Assembly (NCBI GenBank): GCA_023416585.1
Contig: JAEZHM010000088.1
Coordinates: forward strand, 1-64,000
DNA from: Bacillota bacterium
GTDB taxonomy: Bacteria; Bacillota; Clostridia; Christensenellales; Aristaeellaceae
Length of the DNA stretch: 64,000 bases
Reading direction: 5' to 3'
Part shown: positions 54,329 to 62,912 of the stretch, one piece after another
Numbering within the stretch: position 1 is the stretch's first letter
Layout of the letters: each line of letters opens with the position of its first letter
Made by a program: the position numbers and the translations under genes
The notes under the pieces: model-generated
Told to the model about the DNA's origin: nothing
Database searches by the model: none
What the model saw: the letters and a program-made list of their open reading frames with translations, nothing else

Positions 54329-55116
54329 ATGATGGTGGGTATGCCGGCATGGACCGACTCAGGGATAAAGTTGTGCTGGTCACGGGGGCCACACGTGGCA
54401 TCGGCCGTGGCATCGCAGAGTTTCTTGCAGGCGAGGGCGCACGCGTCGTGGTATCGGGCCGCAATGAGATCGAAGGTAACACAGTAGTGGCTGATATCCG
54501 TTCAGCCGGCGGAGAAGCGCTTTTCGTGCGTGCGGATATCAGCCTGCATAGCGATGCAATTCGCTTAATCGACGAGTCCGCAGCCTGGTACGGCCGCTTG
54601 GATGGCTTAGTCAACAACGCCGGCGTATTTCCCTATGCCGCGTTACTGGATGTCACAGAGGCTGACTTTGACACCATCTTTGCAGTCAACGTAAAGGGAG
54701 CGTTCTTCTGTACGCAGCAAGCCGTGCGCTTCATGCGGCTTAAGGGGGGTGGATCCATCGTCAACATCGGCTCCACACACTGGGAAGCCGGCAACGAACG
54801 GTTACCTGCCTATGCCTGTTCAAAGGGCGCGCTGCACACGTTGACGCACCATGTAGCGCATCATTTCGCCCCCTACGGAATCCGCTGCAATTGGATCACG
54901 GTGGGATGGGTGGTCACACAAGGCGAGTTAGCACGCGTTCAGGCTGAGGGACACGATCTGTCTTGGCTTGAGGATAACGCAGCTGGGCGCATCCCCTCGG
55001 GAAAGTTTCAGACACCTGAGGACATGGGGCGTGCCTGTGTGTTTTTTCTCAGTGATGAGAGCCTGCAGGTGACCGGCACCGACATGGAGGTCAACGGTGG
55101 TTTTCGTCCATTTTGA
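54325..55116 (+). CDS. SDR family oxidoreductase
   Basis: 263 residues, overlapping the dehydratase by ATGA. TGATRGIG (20-27) binds NAD(P); NNAGVF, NIGSTHW (catalytic Ser) and YACSK (Tyr, Lys) complete the site. C-terminal TGTDMEVNGGF is the classical SDR end. Given the neighbours it may oxidise the free sugar to its lactone, the first step of an oxidative pathway, although 2-keto-acid reduction is also possible. Confidence 0.92.
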   Translation: MNDGGYAGMDRLRDKVVLVTGATRGIGRGIAEFLAGEGARVVVSGRNEIEGNTVVADIRSAGGEALFVRADISLHSDAIRLIDESAAWYGRLDGLVNNAGVFPYAALLDVTEADFDTIFAVNVKGAFFCTQQAVRFMRLKGGGSIVNIGSTHWEAGNERLPAYACSKGALHTLTHHVAHHFAPYGIRCNWITVGWVVTQGELARVQAEGHDLSWLEDNAAGRIPSGKFQTPEDMGRACVFFLSDESLQVTGTDMEVNGGFRPF

Positions 55117-55257
55117 AGCCAGCTGGCCGGCACAATGCTGCCTTGCGAAAGGCTAACGCAAATAGTATCGGAAGGAGGAGACAAATAATCGCACGAGCAT
55201 GGGTATTACAGTACGAAATTCATTGTGAGAAAATCAATTGGCATGGGAGGATGCGTT

Positions 55258-56739
55258 ATGAGCAATTTATCTACACTTCCGGAGCTTCGGGAACTAAACG
55301 GGCATAAAGCATTATATGTGGATGGAAAGCCCTTTCTCATGCTGGGACTGCAATGGGACTGCGATTCTTGTTACAACGCGGATACGATGATTGGGCTGAT
55401 GGCGCATGCACGGCGCATGGGTTGCAATATGGCGTCCCTGCTCTTGGCGTGGCGCTGCATTGAGCCGGTGGAAGGTCAGTTTGACTTTTCTATTCTGGAG
55501 GCTATGCTTCGCGGTGCGCGTGAACATGACCTGCGAATCGTACTTGTGTGGTTTGGCACGTATAAGAATGCCTGTCTTAACTATGCGCCTGATTGGGTGC
55601 GCGATGACCAACAACGCTTTCGCCGCGCGGTGGATGCTAATGGTCGGGTGCTTCATAATTTCGCATGTTATAACTGCCAGGAAACCATGGTTCGCGACTC
55701 AGATGCCGTGTGCGCAGTGTTTGAGTATCTGAAGCAGCATGACACCGATCACCGCGTGATTCTGTTTCAGGTCAACAACGAGACGGGATTGCTTGGCACG
55801 GCGCGCTGTCACTGCGACAAGTGCAATGCCATGTTCGAGGAGCAGGATTTTTCCGCACGATATGGCGACAGGGCAGACGAGGCTTTCAGTGCCACGAGAA
55901 TCTTGATTTTCAACGAGTACATTGCGGAACGTGCTAAAAAGGTTCTGCCGCTGCCCTGTTACATGAATGCCTGGCTTGTAGGGTTAGCGCCCGGACAGCG
56001 CCCCGGCACGTATCCATCGGGTGGCCCGGTGCATACGGTGCTTGATATCTATCGCGCCGGGATGCACTATGTAGATTTCGTCGCGCCGGATGTGTACGAC
56101 ACGGGCTACAAAAACCTTCAGCGCCGATGCAAAGAATACACTTTCCCTAATAACCTGCTTTTCATCGCCGAACACGCATCCGGAGAAGGCTGCCGTGCAG
56201 AACTGAACGTATATTACGCCATTGGCCAGCATGGTGCTATCGGCTTTGACCCGTGGGCCATTGACTGCGCTCCGGGCACAGGAGAGCCGTTGGTTGACCG
56301 TGTGAGCGGGCGTTGGAGCGAAGAGGCATACGAGCTTTTATACAGCTACGCACCCATCCGTAACGCAATGGTGCCCATTGCCCTGCGCCAGCATACAAAT
56401 GCGCTGCGTCATTGGGTGCAGGAGTCGGGCGACTATGAGGATTTACTGGACTTTGAGGATGCGCGCGTGTGTGTGCAATACCCGAAGCATCGCAACAGCC
56501 GAGGGCTCGTGCTGCGGATGGATGCAAAACATTATGTGGTTGTCGGCTGCCGTGCCAATGTTCAGTTTTGCGACCTCAAGGGTAAAGAGTTGCCTTTGCG
56601 CAGCGTGCAGCAGGGCTGGTTTGAAGGCGAAACCTTTGTGGCGGAACGCCGTACACGCCGTGAACGTGAGGATAAAACCATGCCTTTCCGTTTGCAGGAT
56701 CCAGGCGTATACATGGTTGAACTAGACACCAATGCTTAA
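55258..56739 (+). CDS. GH42-like (clan GH-A) glycoside hydrolase
   Basis: 493 residues from the ATG at 55258 (GGGAGG seven bases upstream). The barrel begins with YVDGKPFLMLGLQWDCDS and CNMASLLLAWRCIEPVEGQFDF, typical of beta-galactosidase-type enzymes. FQVNNETG carries the N-E acid/base and LLFIAEHASG a candidate nucleophile. No signal peptide, so intracellular, acting on imported glycoside. Family could be GH42 or a DUF5597-type relative. Confidence 0.8.
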   Translation: MSNLSTLPELRELNGHKALYVDGKPFLMLGLQWDCDSCYNADTMIGLMAHARRMGCNMASLLLAWRCIEPVEGQFDFSILEAMLRGAREHDLRIVLVWFGTYKNACLNYAPDWVRDDQQRFRRAVDANGRVLHNFACYNCQETMVRDSDAVCAVFEYLKQHDTDHRVILFQVNNETGLLGTARCHCDKCNAMFEEQDFSARYGDRADEAFSATRILIFNEYIAERAKKVLPLPCYMNAWLVGLAPGQRPGTYPSGGPVHTVLDIYRAGMHYVDFVAPDVYDTGYKNLQRRCKEYTFPNNLLFIAEHASGEGCRAELNVYYAIGQHGAIGFDPWAIDCAPGTGEPLVDRVSGRWSEEAYELLYSYAPIRNAMVPIALRQHTNALRHWVQESGDYEDLLDFEDARVCVQYPKHRNSRGLVLRMDAKHYVVVGCRANVQFCDLKGKELPLRSVQQGWFEGETFVAERRTRREREDKTMPFRLQDPGVYMVELDTNA

Positions 56740-56769
56740 TAAATCCATGAACAAAAGGAGTTTGAACAC

Positions 56770-57657
56770 ATGCCGAATATTGAACGCGAATACTTCACAC
56801 ATGACGAGATACAGCAACGCCCAAACAAACGTTACTTCACCGAAGACCGACATCAGATTCACTACCACTTTCGCCCCGCGCGGCCAGCTAACCTATGCAT
56901 AACGCGCGATCCGGTGTCCGGTGAGGTCAATGTGTCTGCGGGCACAATCGGCCCATTGACCTGGAGCCCGTATACCATGTGTCTGCATATCCAAATAAAT
57001 GGCAGCCGTCATACGTATGATAATCTCATTGCAAACAAGGAATGCGTGATTGGGCTGCCAGGGCGAGACATCGTAGACGAGACCTGGTTCACCGCCCTGC
57101 CGCTGCCCCGCGGCGTGGAAGAGGCCGCTGTGGCAGGCCTTCACTATTGCGAATCTAAGCAAATCAATGTCCCCGGTATCCTCGAGTGCCCGGTGAACTT
57201 TGAGTGCGTAGTCGAGCACCACATTGACTACTATACGCATGGTATCTTCTTTATACGTGTATTGGGGGCGAGCATCGATACGCGCGTGCTTAAAATGCAG
57301 CGTGAGGAAGTCGTGAACTGGTTCCCGACCTATGAGGTGGACGACATCACCAACGAGTTTGGCGGCAGTGTGGAGCGTTTGGGCGTGATGGGAGAATTGT
57401 TTTCATGTCCTGCCTATCCGCGTGCTTCCAAGCATGGCTGGTATCAATCGTATGAGGTGTGGATGCGGGATTTGCGTGACGGAGACTATCTTACAGATGC
57501 AGAATGCGAGCGTGCTATCCAGAGAAAACAGGAATACGACGCGCTGTTTACGGACCTTAAGAACCCACGCCGCGCAGAATTGCGTCAGAATATTACCGAC
57601 ATGACCAACGCTTTGGTGCGTCTGGATTGGGAACGGGTGCACGCAATACTCGCATGA
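56770..57657 (+). CDS. Flavin reductase-like FMN-binding protein
   Basis: 295 residues. NVSAGTIGPLTWSPYTMCLHI and HTYDNLIANKECVIGLP follow the flavin-reductase split-barrel pattern, with C-terminal helical additions of about 100 residues. Start set by AAAGGAG. It ends the sugar-acid operon. Its link to that pathway is not obvious; it could supply reduced flavin or act on a quinone or sulfur compound. Confidence 0.8.
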   Translation: MPNIEREYFTHDEIQQRPNKRYFTEDRHQIHYHFRPARPANLCITRDPVSGEVNVSAGTIGPLTWSPYTMCLHIQINGSRHTYDNLIANKECVIGLPGRDIVDETWFTALPLPRGVEEAAVAGLHYCESKQINVPGILECPVNFECVVEHHIDYYTHGIFFIRVLGASIDTRVLKMQREEVVNWFPTYEVDDITNEFGGSVERLGVMGELFSCPAYPRASKHGWYQSYEVWMRDLRDGDYLTDAECERAIQRKQEYDALFTDLKNPRRAELRQNITDMTNALVRLDWERVHAILA

Positions 57658-58065
57658 GATAAGAATTGCTCGCAAAAAAATGGTATGATATATCTTATAA
57701 ATCTGGAGCAGTTATCTTGTTAGTGGATTGCTTTATCGTTATTGGCGGTGCATCTTCCACAGGAGCGAAAGATGGCGCAGGTATAGCCGTTTTTCTTGCG
57801 GCGGATCATGTGGAATACGGTATAGCCATCAGAGCAGCGGGCTACACAATACCGAGATATTGGTTTTCAGGAAAATGGGCAGCCGGAGGCAACCCTCCGG
57901 CTGCTTTCCAAGAATTGAAATGCTTATCAGCTTTCATAAATCCAGGCGGATTTTTAGCTTAGGGGCATTCTTGCCGGCGATTCACAAAATTCCAATCGGC
58001 GGAGCGTTTATGAAAAACATTCATTCTGCCATAACGAAGCGTTATTGTACGAAAGGATCAAGTAG
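57658..58065. other. Gene-free debris after the flavin-reductase gene
   Basis: A 98-codon frame at 57666-57962 (VDCFIVIGGASSTGA near its start) recalls a Rossmann FAD-binding start but continues in no recognisable way and has no ribosome site. A hairpin GCAGCCGGAGG-CAAC-CCTCCGGCTGC at 57879-57904 followed by TTTCC may be an old terminator. No functional gene is supported. Confidence 0.4.
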
Positions 58066-58617
58066 CATGATCCCCTGCTATTTGAACAAATCAAGCAGCA
58101 GGTCAGGGAAGGTACCTTTCATATTATGGGCGGCTGGTACCTTCAGCCAGATTGCAATATGCCTAGCGGCGAATCCATCGTCCGCAATATTCTGACGGGA
58201 CGAACCTTCTTTGAAAAGGAGTTTAATTCATGTCCCACCTCAGCCATCAATTTTGATTCTTTTGGTCACTCCCGGGGTCTGGTACAGATACTCAACCAGG
58301 CTGGGTATGACAGCTATGTTGTCTGCCGCCCGGGCAAGTGCCATTATGACTTTGGCGTAGGCAGCCCCCATACGCCTGAAGGGTATATATGGCCCATCGC
58401 CCTGTGTGTGCAGGCCATGACCAGCACGGATGTGCATGAGACCGCTGCTCTTGCAAAAGCGCCATTAAATACCCATGCCGGCACCGGCTTCATGCACGAA
58501 AGCTTTAACCCCAATGATCCCACTCAATTTACCCGTTCCTGGTTTGCCTGGGCCAACTCCATGTTTGGAGAACTGATGTACCGGCTGTATGAATATGGAA
58601 TATCAATGAAGTTTTGA
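58066..58617 (+). pseudogene. In-frame GH38-GH125 alpha-mannosidase chimera
   Basis: From codon 58066 (after an in-frame TAG) the reading is HDPLLFEQIKQQVREGTFHI, GGWYLQPDCN and NFDSFGHSRGLVQIL, a GH38 alpha-mannosidase N-terminal barrel segment. At about 58335-58345 the text changes to GKCHYDFGVGSPHTPEGY, then NTHAGTGFMHESFNPNDP and FTRSWFAWANSMFGE, the C-terminal end of GH125 exo-alpha-mannosidase. Both parents are truncated: GH38 has lost its start and C-terminal half, GH125 its N-terminal half. No usable start except internal ATGs. The reading frame is continuous across the joint, which points to one large deletion between adjacent mannosidase genes. Confidence 0.75.
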
Positions 58618-58636
58618 AATTGGCTTATTGTCAAAA

Positions 58637-58918
58637 TCATAACTGATATTGGAATGACTTAAGAATCTTCTTTCTAAAACGGTCTTTCCAAAATTGTGTC
58701 CTCAGCTGATACATTAAGTATCTGGGAATAAGCTTCAGACGGTTTATTGCTGAGTGTACAAATACGGTGGCATAGAAGTCAGTGAAGCCAAGAGACTCGC
58801 TTCTCAATGCCAGGAATTCGTAAAAGCGGTCCGATAACATAAATAGATACATAGCAAGAGATTCCATTACTTGTGGGGCCACAACACTCTTGCTGTTGGA
58901 CGTTCTGTTTGGGAACAA
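58637..58918 (-). other. Uncertain 93-codon reading frame
   Basis: It reads plausibly (MFPNRTSNSKSVVAPQVMES, then FYATVFVHSAINRLKLIPRYL and a basic end) but lacks a ribosome site and lies in debris. Possibly the C-terminal part of a decayed gene. Confidence 0.25.
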
Positions 58919-58958
58919 TAAGCAAAGTGATGTATATCGTTGATGAGGAGTTGAATTT

Positions 58959-59075
58959 ATGAGCGGCTATTTCCTAATAATCGATGGAGGAACTATTGAT
59001 CAGGTGGCAGGTTTCAGAGGTTTAACCATCATGGATGCATTCGGATCTGGTTTGTTCATTTTCTCGCACTTTTAA
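58959..59075 (+). pseudogene. Short fragment resembling a sugar-kinase N-terminus
   Basis: 38 codons: MSGYFLIIDGGT then IDQVAGFRGLTIMDAFGSG. GYFLIIDGGT recalls the FGGY kinase phosphate-1 loop. GAGGAG precedes the ATG by about 11 bases. The frame ends quickly, so it is at most a remnant. Confidence 0.3.
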
Positions 59076-59146
59076 TTACTTAAACACACAATGTTAAGTC
59101 AAAATCGTATTTACAATTATTTATGACTATATCTGGAGGTATTGTT

Positions 59147-60826
59147 ATGAAAGTAGCGGAAGCCTTGGTACAAATTCTGGTTAGGGAAGGAATAAAGGAT
59201 GCCTTTGGTATACCGGGAGCGGGGATTAACCCAGTGTACAAGTATCTGGAGCATGCACCAATCGCACATTACTGTATGCGGCATGAGGAGGCTTGTACCC
59301 ATGCAGCCGATGCCTATTTTAGGGCTAGTCACCAGATTGCGCTAGCAATCTGTACCTCGGGACCAGGCGCAACCAATTTTGTTACAGGTTTATACACGGC
59401 TTTTATTGATTCCATTCCTTTTCTAGCCATAACAGGCCAGGCAAATACCTGGCAGATGGAGAAGGAAGCCTTCCAGTGCGTAGACATCGCGTCTATCGCA
59501 AAGACTGTAGCCAAGAAGACCTATTGCTTGATGAAGGGGGAGGACATGCCGGATGTGCTCCAGGAGGCTTTTTATCTGATGCGCAGCGGCCGGCCTGGGC
59601 CTGTGCTTATCGATATTCCCCTTGACGTGCAGCAGCAAGAGATTACATTTGACATTAACGCATATCAGCCCCTCCCTGTTGAAAAGAGACAGCCCGCTCA
59701 GGAGGGGATCAATGCGGCCCTTGATATGCTGGACAGTGCAAAGGCACCCCTGATTATCATGGGTGGCGGTGTGACACTGAGCGAGTCGGAGCAGGATGTC
59801 ATCGCCCTGGCGGAGTTTTTGAAGATTCCTGTGATCACCACCTATATGGCCAAAGGCGGATTGCCCGAGAACCATCCTCTCAACGCAGGCCACGCTGGAA
59901 TCCAGGTGGGTCAGCCCATCGGCAATAAGTTACTTTTGGAATCTGATATAGTTCTGGGCATCGGCTGCCGTTTTACCGACCGCCACACAGGTGATTTGAA
60001 AGTCTATCGCGGCGAGCGCAAGTTCATCCACGTTAATATTGAGCCCACGCAAATCGGCAAGGTATTCCCAGCAGATGTTGGTATTGTGGGTGATGCCGGC
60101 CTTACAGTGAGAGCTCTTTTGGATGGTGCGAGAACGCGGGGCATGAAGCCGGTGAATGAGACGCGGGTTAATGAACTACCGGAGTTGCGCAAGGCCCTAG
60201 CTCGAAAAACCGATTATCCCGGCAGCCCTATGATGCCCCACCGGGTATTCCATGAAATCAATAAGGCCTTTGAAGACGATACAATGTTTACGGTGGGCTG
60301 TGGCATCGTGCAAATATGGTCCGGTCAATTGCAAACAGTGAACAAGCCAATGCATTATCTACCCTCTGGTGGTGCTGGAACTCTAGGGTACGAAGTTCCT
60401 GCAGCCTTCGGAGCGAAGGTGGCTTTCCCAGAGCGCACAAGTGTGACGGTGCTGGGTGATTTCGGACTCACGTTTATGGGAGAGGAGCTAGCGGTGGCGT
60501 CAGCCAATAAAAAGCCTGTGATTGCTGTGGTTTTGAACAACGCCAACCTAGGGCTTATCAGACAGAACCAGAAGAGCGCTTATGGCTATGAATACGCTGT
60601 TAACATGCCCTGCAATCAAGATGGAACCATAGACTATGTCATGTTTGCAAAGGGGTTGGGCTGCCAGGCAGAACGGGTGTTCACCCCTGAGGAATTTGCC
60701 GCCGCGCTTGAGAGGGCAAAGGCATCAGGCTGTACCTACTTGGTTGATACTATATGCATAAAGGAGCAGCTTTGCGATATGGGTGGTAGTATCGCCGGGG
60801 TTAAATCCTGGGCGCCAGAAGATTGA
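59147..60826 (+). CDS. ThDP-dependent carboligase, glyoxylate-carboligase-like
   Basis: 559 residues from the ATG at 59147 (TGGAGG seven bases upstream). The domains are those of acetolactate synthase and Gcl: FGIPGAGINPVYKYLE, TSGPGATNFVTGLYTAFIDS, HLMRSGRPGPVLIDIPLDVQ-like, GIGCRFTDRHTG, HVNIEPTQIGKV, VLGDFGL (ThDP motif) and LNNANLGLIRQNQ. Many of these match Gcl more closely than acetolactate synthase. The key difference is E47 in MRHEEACTHA, where E. coli Gcl has valine, so it has the ThDP-activating glutamate of standard enzymes. The likely product is a tartronate-semialdehyde or acetolactate-type condensation product. Confidence 0.85.
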   Translation: MKVAEALVQILVREGIKDAFGIPGAGINPVYKYLEHAPIAHYCMRHEEACTHAADAYFRASHQIALAICTSGPGATNFVTGLYTAFIDSIPFLAITGQANTWQMEKEAFQCVDIASIAKTVAKKTYCLMKGEDMPDVLQEAFYLMRSGRPGPVLIDIPLDVQQQEITFDINAYQPLPVEKRQPAQEGINAALDMLDSAKAPLIIMGGGVTLSESEQDVIALAEFLKIPVITTYMAKGGLPENHPLNAGHAGIQVGQPIGNKLLLESDIVLGIGCRFTDRHTGDLKVYRGERKFIHVNIEPTQIGKVFPADVGIVGDAGLTVRALLDGARTRGMKPVNETRVNELPELRKALARKTDYPGSPMMPHRVFHEINKAFEDDTMFTVGCGIVQIWSGQLQTVNKPMHYLPSGGAGTLGYEVPAAFGAKVAFPERTSVTVLGDFGLTFMGEELAVASANKKPVIAVVLNNANLGLIRQNQKSAYGYEYAVNMPCNQDGTIDYVMFAKGLGCQAERVFTPEEFAAALERAKASGCTYLVDTICIKEQLCDMGGSIAGVKSWAPED

Positions 60827-60835
60827 TAGGAGGTA

Positions 60836-61165
60836 ATGAAATGTTGGGACCCATCGCAGGGAGTGGACCTACTTGTTGCATTTTTGTGCAAGCTGATTGC
60901 AGGCAACAGCCACAGAGTACACAAGCAGCCTTTTAAGTTCGTCAGTATGGGTCTCCTTAATGAACTGGCTGGGAAAACTCTTGAGATCATTGGTTACGGT
61001 CGTATCGGTTATGCTACGGCGGATAACGTCATAGCATTCACTTGTGTTTTAGCTAATGATCCTTCTTCAAAAAGCAAGACGGCACCTACCACAATAAAAC
61101 CATGCACACTATGTAAGGAAAGATTGGCGATATTTATTCCAACTGTACCCTGTCCCCTGAACTGA
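60836..61165 (+). pseudogene. Fragment of a 2-hydroxyacid dehydrogenase with internal deletion
   Basis: Within this frame, at about 60962-61042, ELAGKTLEIIGYGRIGYATA is followed directly by DNVIAF. The intact gene at 62913 reads ELAGKTMGIIGFGRIGQATG, eight more residues (RIAKSLGI) and then NVIAF. So this is a duplicate that lost about eight codons and both ends. The rest of the frame is unrelated. Confidence 0.65.
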
Positions 61166-61638
61166 ATCTTGACAACTCCTATGTCAGTATAAAAAACATG
61201 GTCATCGTTTATAGCGAGTAGGAGTTCACCCGTGGAAAGGCATAAGTGACAAGCCATCCATTGTGCCACAATATAACGCCGCATCTTTGACAAATGGACG
61301 TAATTCGAACTGCCTTGCTCGATGTATTATTCCTATAGGTGTTCGAGACCAACTTTATCATGATAGCGCATATGGAGTTTTAGGAATACCATACCATCTC
61401 TTGTAATTGGGGGGGTAGTTCCTCTGTATGCGTCTTTGTAAACGGAAAGAGTGTGGAAACAATCTCTCGTATCTTGCTTCCTTTTATCCTTATTCATGTA
61501 ACCGGTATGGGGGATATTGACTGCGATCTTGTGAATTATCTACGCCATGAGGACCTTGCCGATACGCAAATCGGCAACTGAAATCCAAAACTCGGGGTTA
61601 TTTTTGGTTTGTCATGAGTCAGCATTGAGCTGCAATAC
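61166..61638. other. Debris between dehydrogenase and acetate-kinase fragments
   Basis: Protein-like stretches without starts: IPIGVRDQLYHDSAYGVLG (about 61330-61400) and, further on, VFVNGKSVETISRILLPFIL with HVTGMGDIDCDLVNYLRHED, ending in TGA at about 61581. They look like parts of decayed genes of unknown family. A minus-strand frame at 61009-61293 is also visible but unsupported. Confidence 0.35.
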
Positions 61639-61971
61639 ATGGAGGATGTCTCCATAAACAGGAATGAGCGCGCTCATTTTTCTATTGATGTTTTTATAGC
61701 CGGAATTGAAAAAATTATCGGTGCTTTTTATATGGAAATGGGCAGGCTGGATATTCGTTTGTTCATCGGCGGCATTTGCGGAAATTCTAGTGTTTTCATG
61801 CGGCTGATTTATGCAAAACTTCACGCGGTGTATGTAAGCATAGATCCAGAAAAGAATTTGACCATGCGAGGTGAAAGCGTTATTTCCACGTCTGAAACCG
61901 ATGTTTTGGTAAAAGCTGTGACAACAGATGGGGAACAGGGTATAGTGCGCAGAACCTATGAATTCAAATGA
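61639..61971 (+). pseudogene. Acetate-kinase C-terminal fragment
   Basis: 110 codons. RAHFSIDVFIAGIEKIIGAF, LDIRLFIGGICGNSS and SIDPEKNLTMRGE followed by SVISTSETDVLV follow the acetate kinase C-terminal domain, where the usual text is A-x-D-x-F-V-Y-R-I-K-K-Y-I-G, G-G-I-G-E-N-S and P-E-K-N. The N-terminal two thirds are missing and GENS is altered to CGNSS. Not functional. Confidence 0.65.
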
Positions 61972-61993
61972 CAATAAAAAGAGGTGTTAGTTT

Positions 61994-62890
61994 ATGAGAG
62001 AGTCCATTCATGCCTATTTCCAAGTGGGGACAATCCAGTGGATGAGCCACCCTAATTACAACGTACTGGATTCCATCAAAAGGATTGCATGTGATGATTT
62101 TTTTGACGCCATTGAGGTAGGCAAATTCGCAGACAACGAAACCCGCAAAGCCGCCAGGGATATGTTGCGTCAAGCGCATATGAAGGTGTCCTACGGCGCG
62201 CAGCCTCGATTGTTGGGACCAAAGCTCAACCCCAACGATCTTGATGAAGAGGGCCGCTTAAAAGCAGAAGCAACTCTGATGGACGCGGTGGATGAGGCGG
62301 AGTATCTTGGCGCGTCGGGCATCGCCTTTCTGGCTGGCAAATGGAGCCCGGAGCATAAAGAGGAGGCCTATGCGCAGCTATTAAGAACCACTTGTGCTGT
62401 ATGCAGATACGCCGCCACAAAGGGCATGACGGTAGAAATGGAAGTTTTCGATTACGATATGGATAAGGCTGCTTTAATCGGCCCCGCTCCTTTGGCTGCC
62501 CGCTTCGCCGCTGATATGCGCACAAGCTGTAGTAACTTCGGATTGCTGGTGGATCTGAGTCATTTCCCCACTACCTATGAAAACTCACGCTTTGTGATTC
62601 AGACCCTGCGGCCCTACATCACCCACTTTCACATTGGCAATGCGGTGGTTAAACCAGGTTGCGAAGCCTATGGCGATATGCATCCTCGGTTTGGTTTCCC
62701 GGACAGCGCTAACGATACATTGGAGCTTACGGACTTTTTCCGCGTTCTAAAGGAGGAAGGCTTCTTACGCAAAGTCCATCCGTATGTACTATCATTTGAA
62801 GTCAAGCCTTGGATTGGAGAAGATGCCGATCTGGTGCTTGCCGGAACAAAGCGGGTCATCAACCGCGCGTGGGCTATGCTTGAAGACTGA
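61994..62890 (+). CDS. Xylose-isomerase-like TIM barrel (sugar isomerase/epimerase)
   Basis: 298 residues; start set by GAGGTG seven bases upstream. The AP endonuclease 2/xylose-isomerase-like fold keeps metal ligands: E in VEMEVFDYD, D and H in LLVDLSHFP, H in ITHFHIGNA and E in LSFEVKPW. Candidates are hydroxypyruvate isomerase or a keto-sugar epimerase. Next to a Gcl-like carboligase and a 2-hydroxyacid dehydrogenase, the Hyi role is attractive but only inferred. Confidence 0.82.
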   Translation: MRESIHAYFQVGTIQWMSHPNYNVLDSIKRIACDDFFDAIEVGKFADNETRKAARDMLRQAHMKVSYGAQPRLLGPKLNPNDLDEEGRLKAEATLMDAVDEAEYLGASGIAFLAGKWSPEHKEEAYAQLLRTTCAVCRYAATKGMTVEMEVFDYDMDKAALIGPAPLAARFAADMRTSCSNFGLLVDLSHFPTTYENSRFVIQTLRPYITHFHIGNAVVKPGCEAYGDMHPRFGFPDSANDTLELTDFFRVLKEEGFLRKVHPYVLSFEVKPWIGEDADLVLAGTKRVINRAWAMLED

Positions 62891-62912
62891 CAATCCAATA
62901 GGAGTGATTGCA

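Noticed and set aside
57728..58195. 155-codon + strand frame
   Set aside because: Runs out of frame through the GH38 remnant and has no ribosome site; no coherent protein features.
61009..61293. Minus-strand frame of 94 codons
   Set aside because: Lies across the dehydrogenase fragment and debris, without a ribosome site or recognised family.
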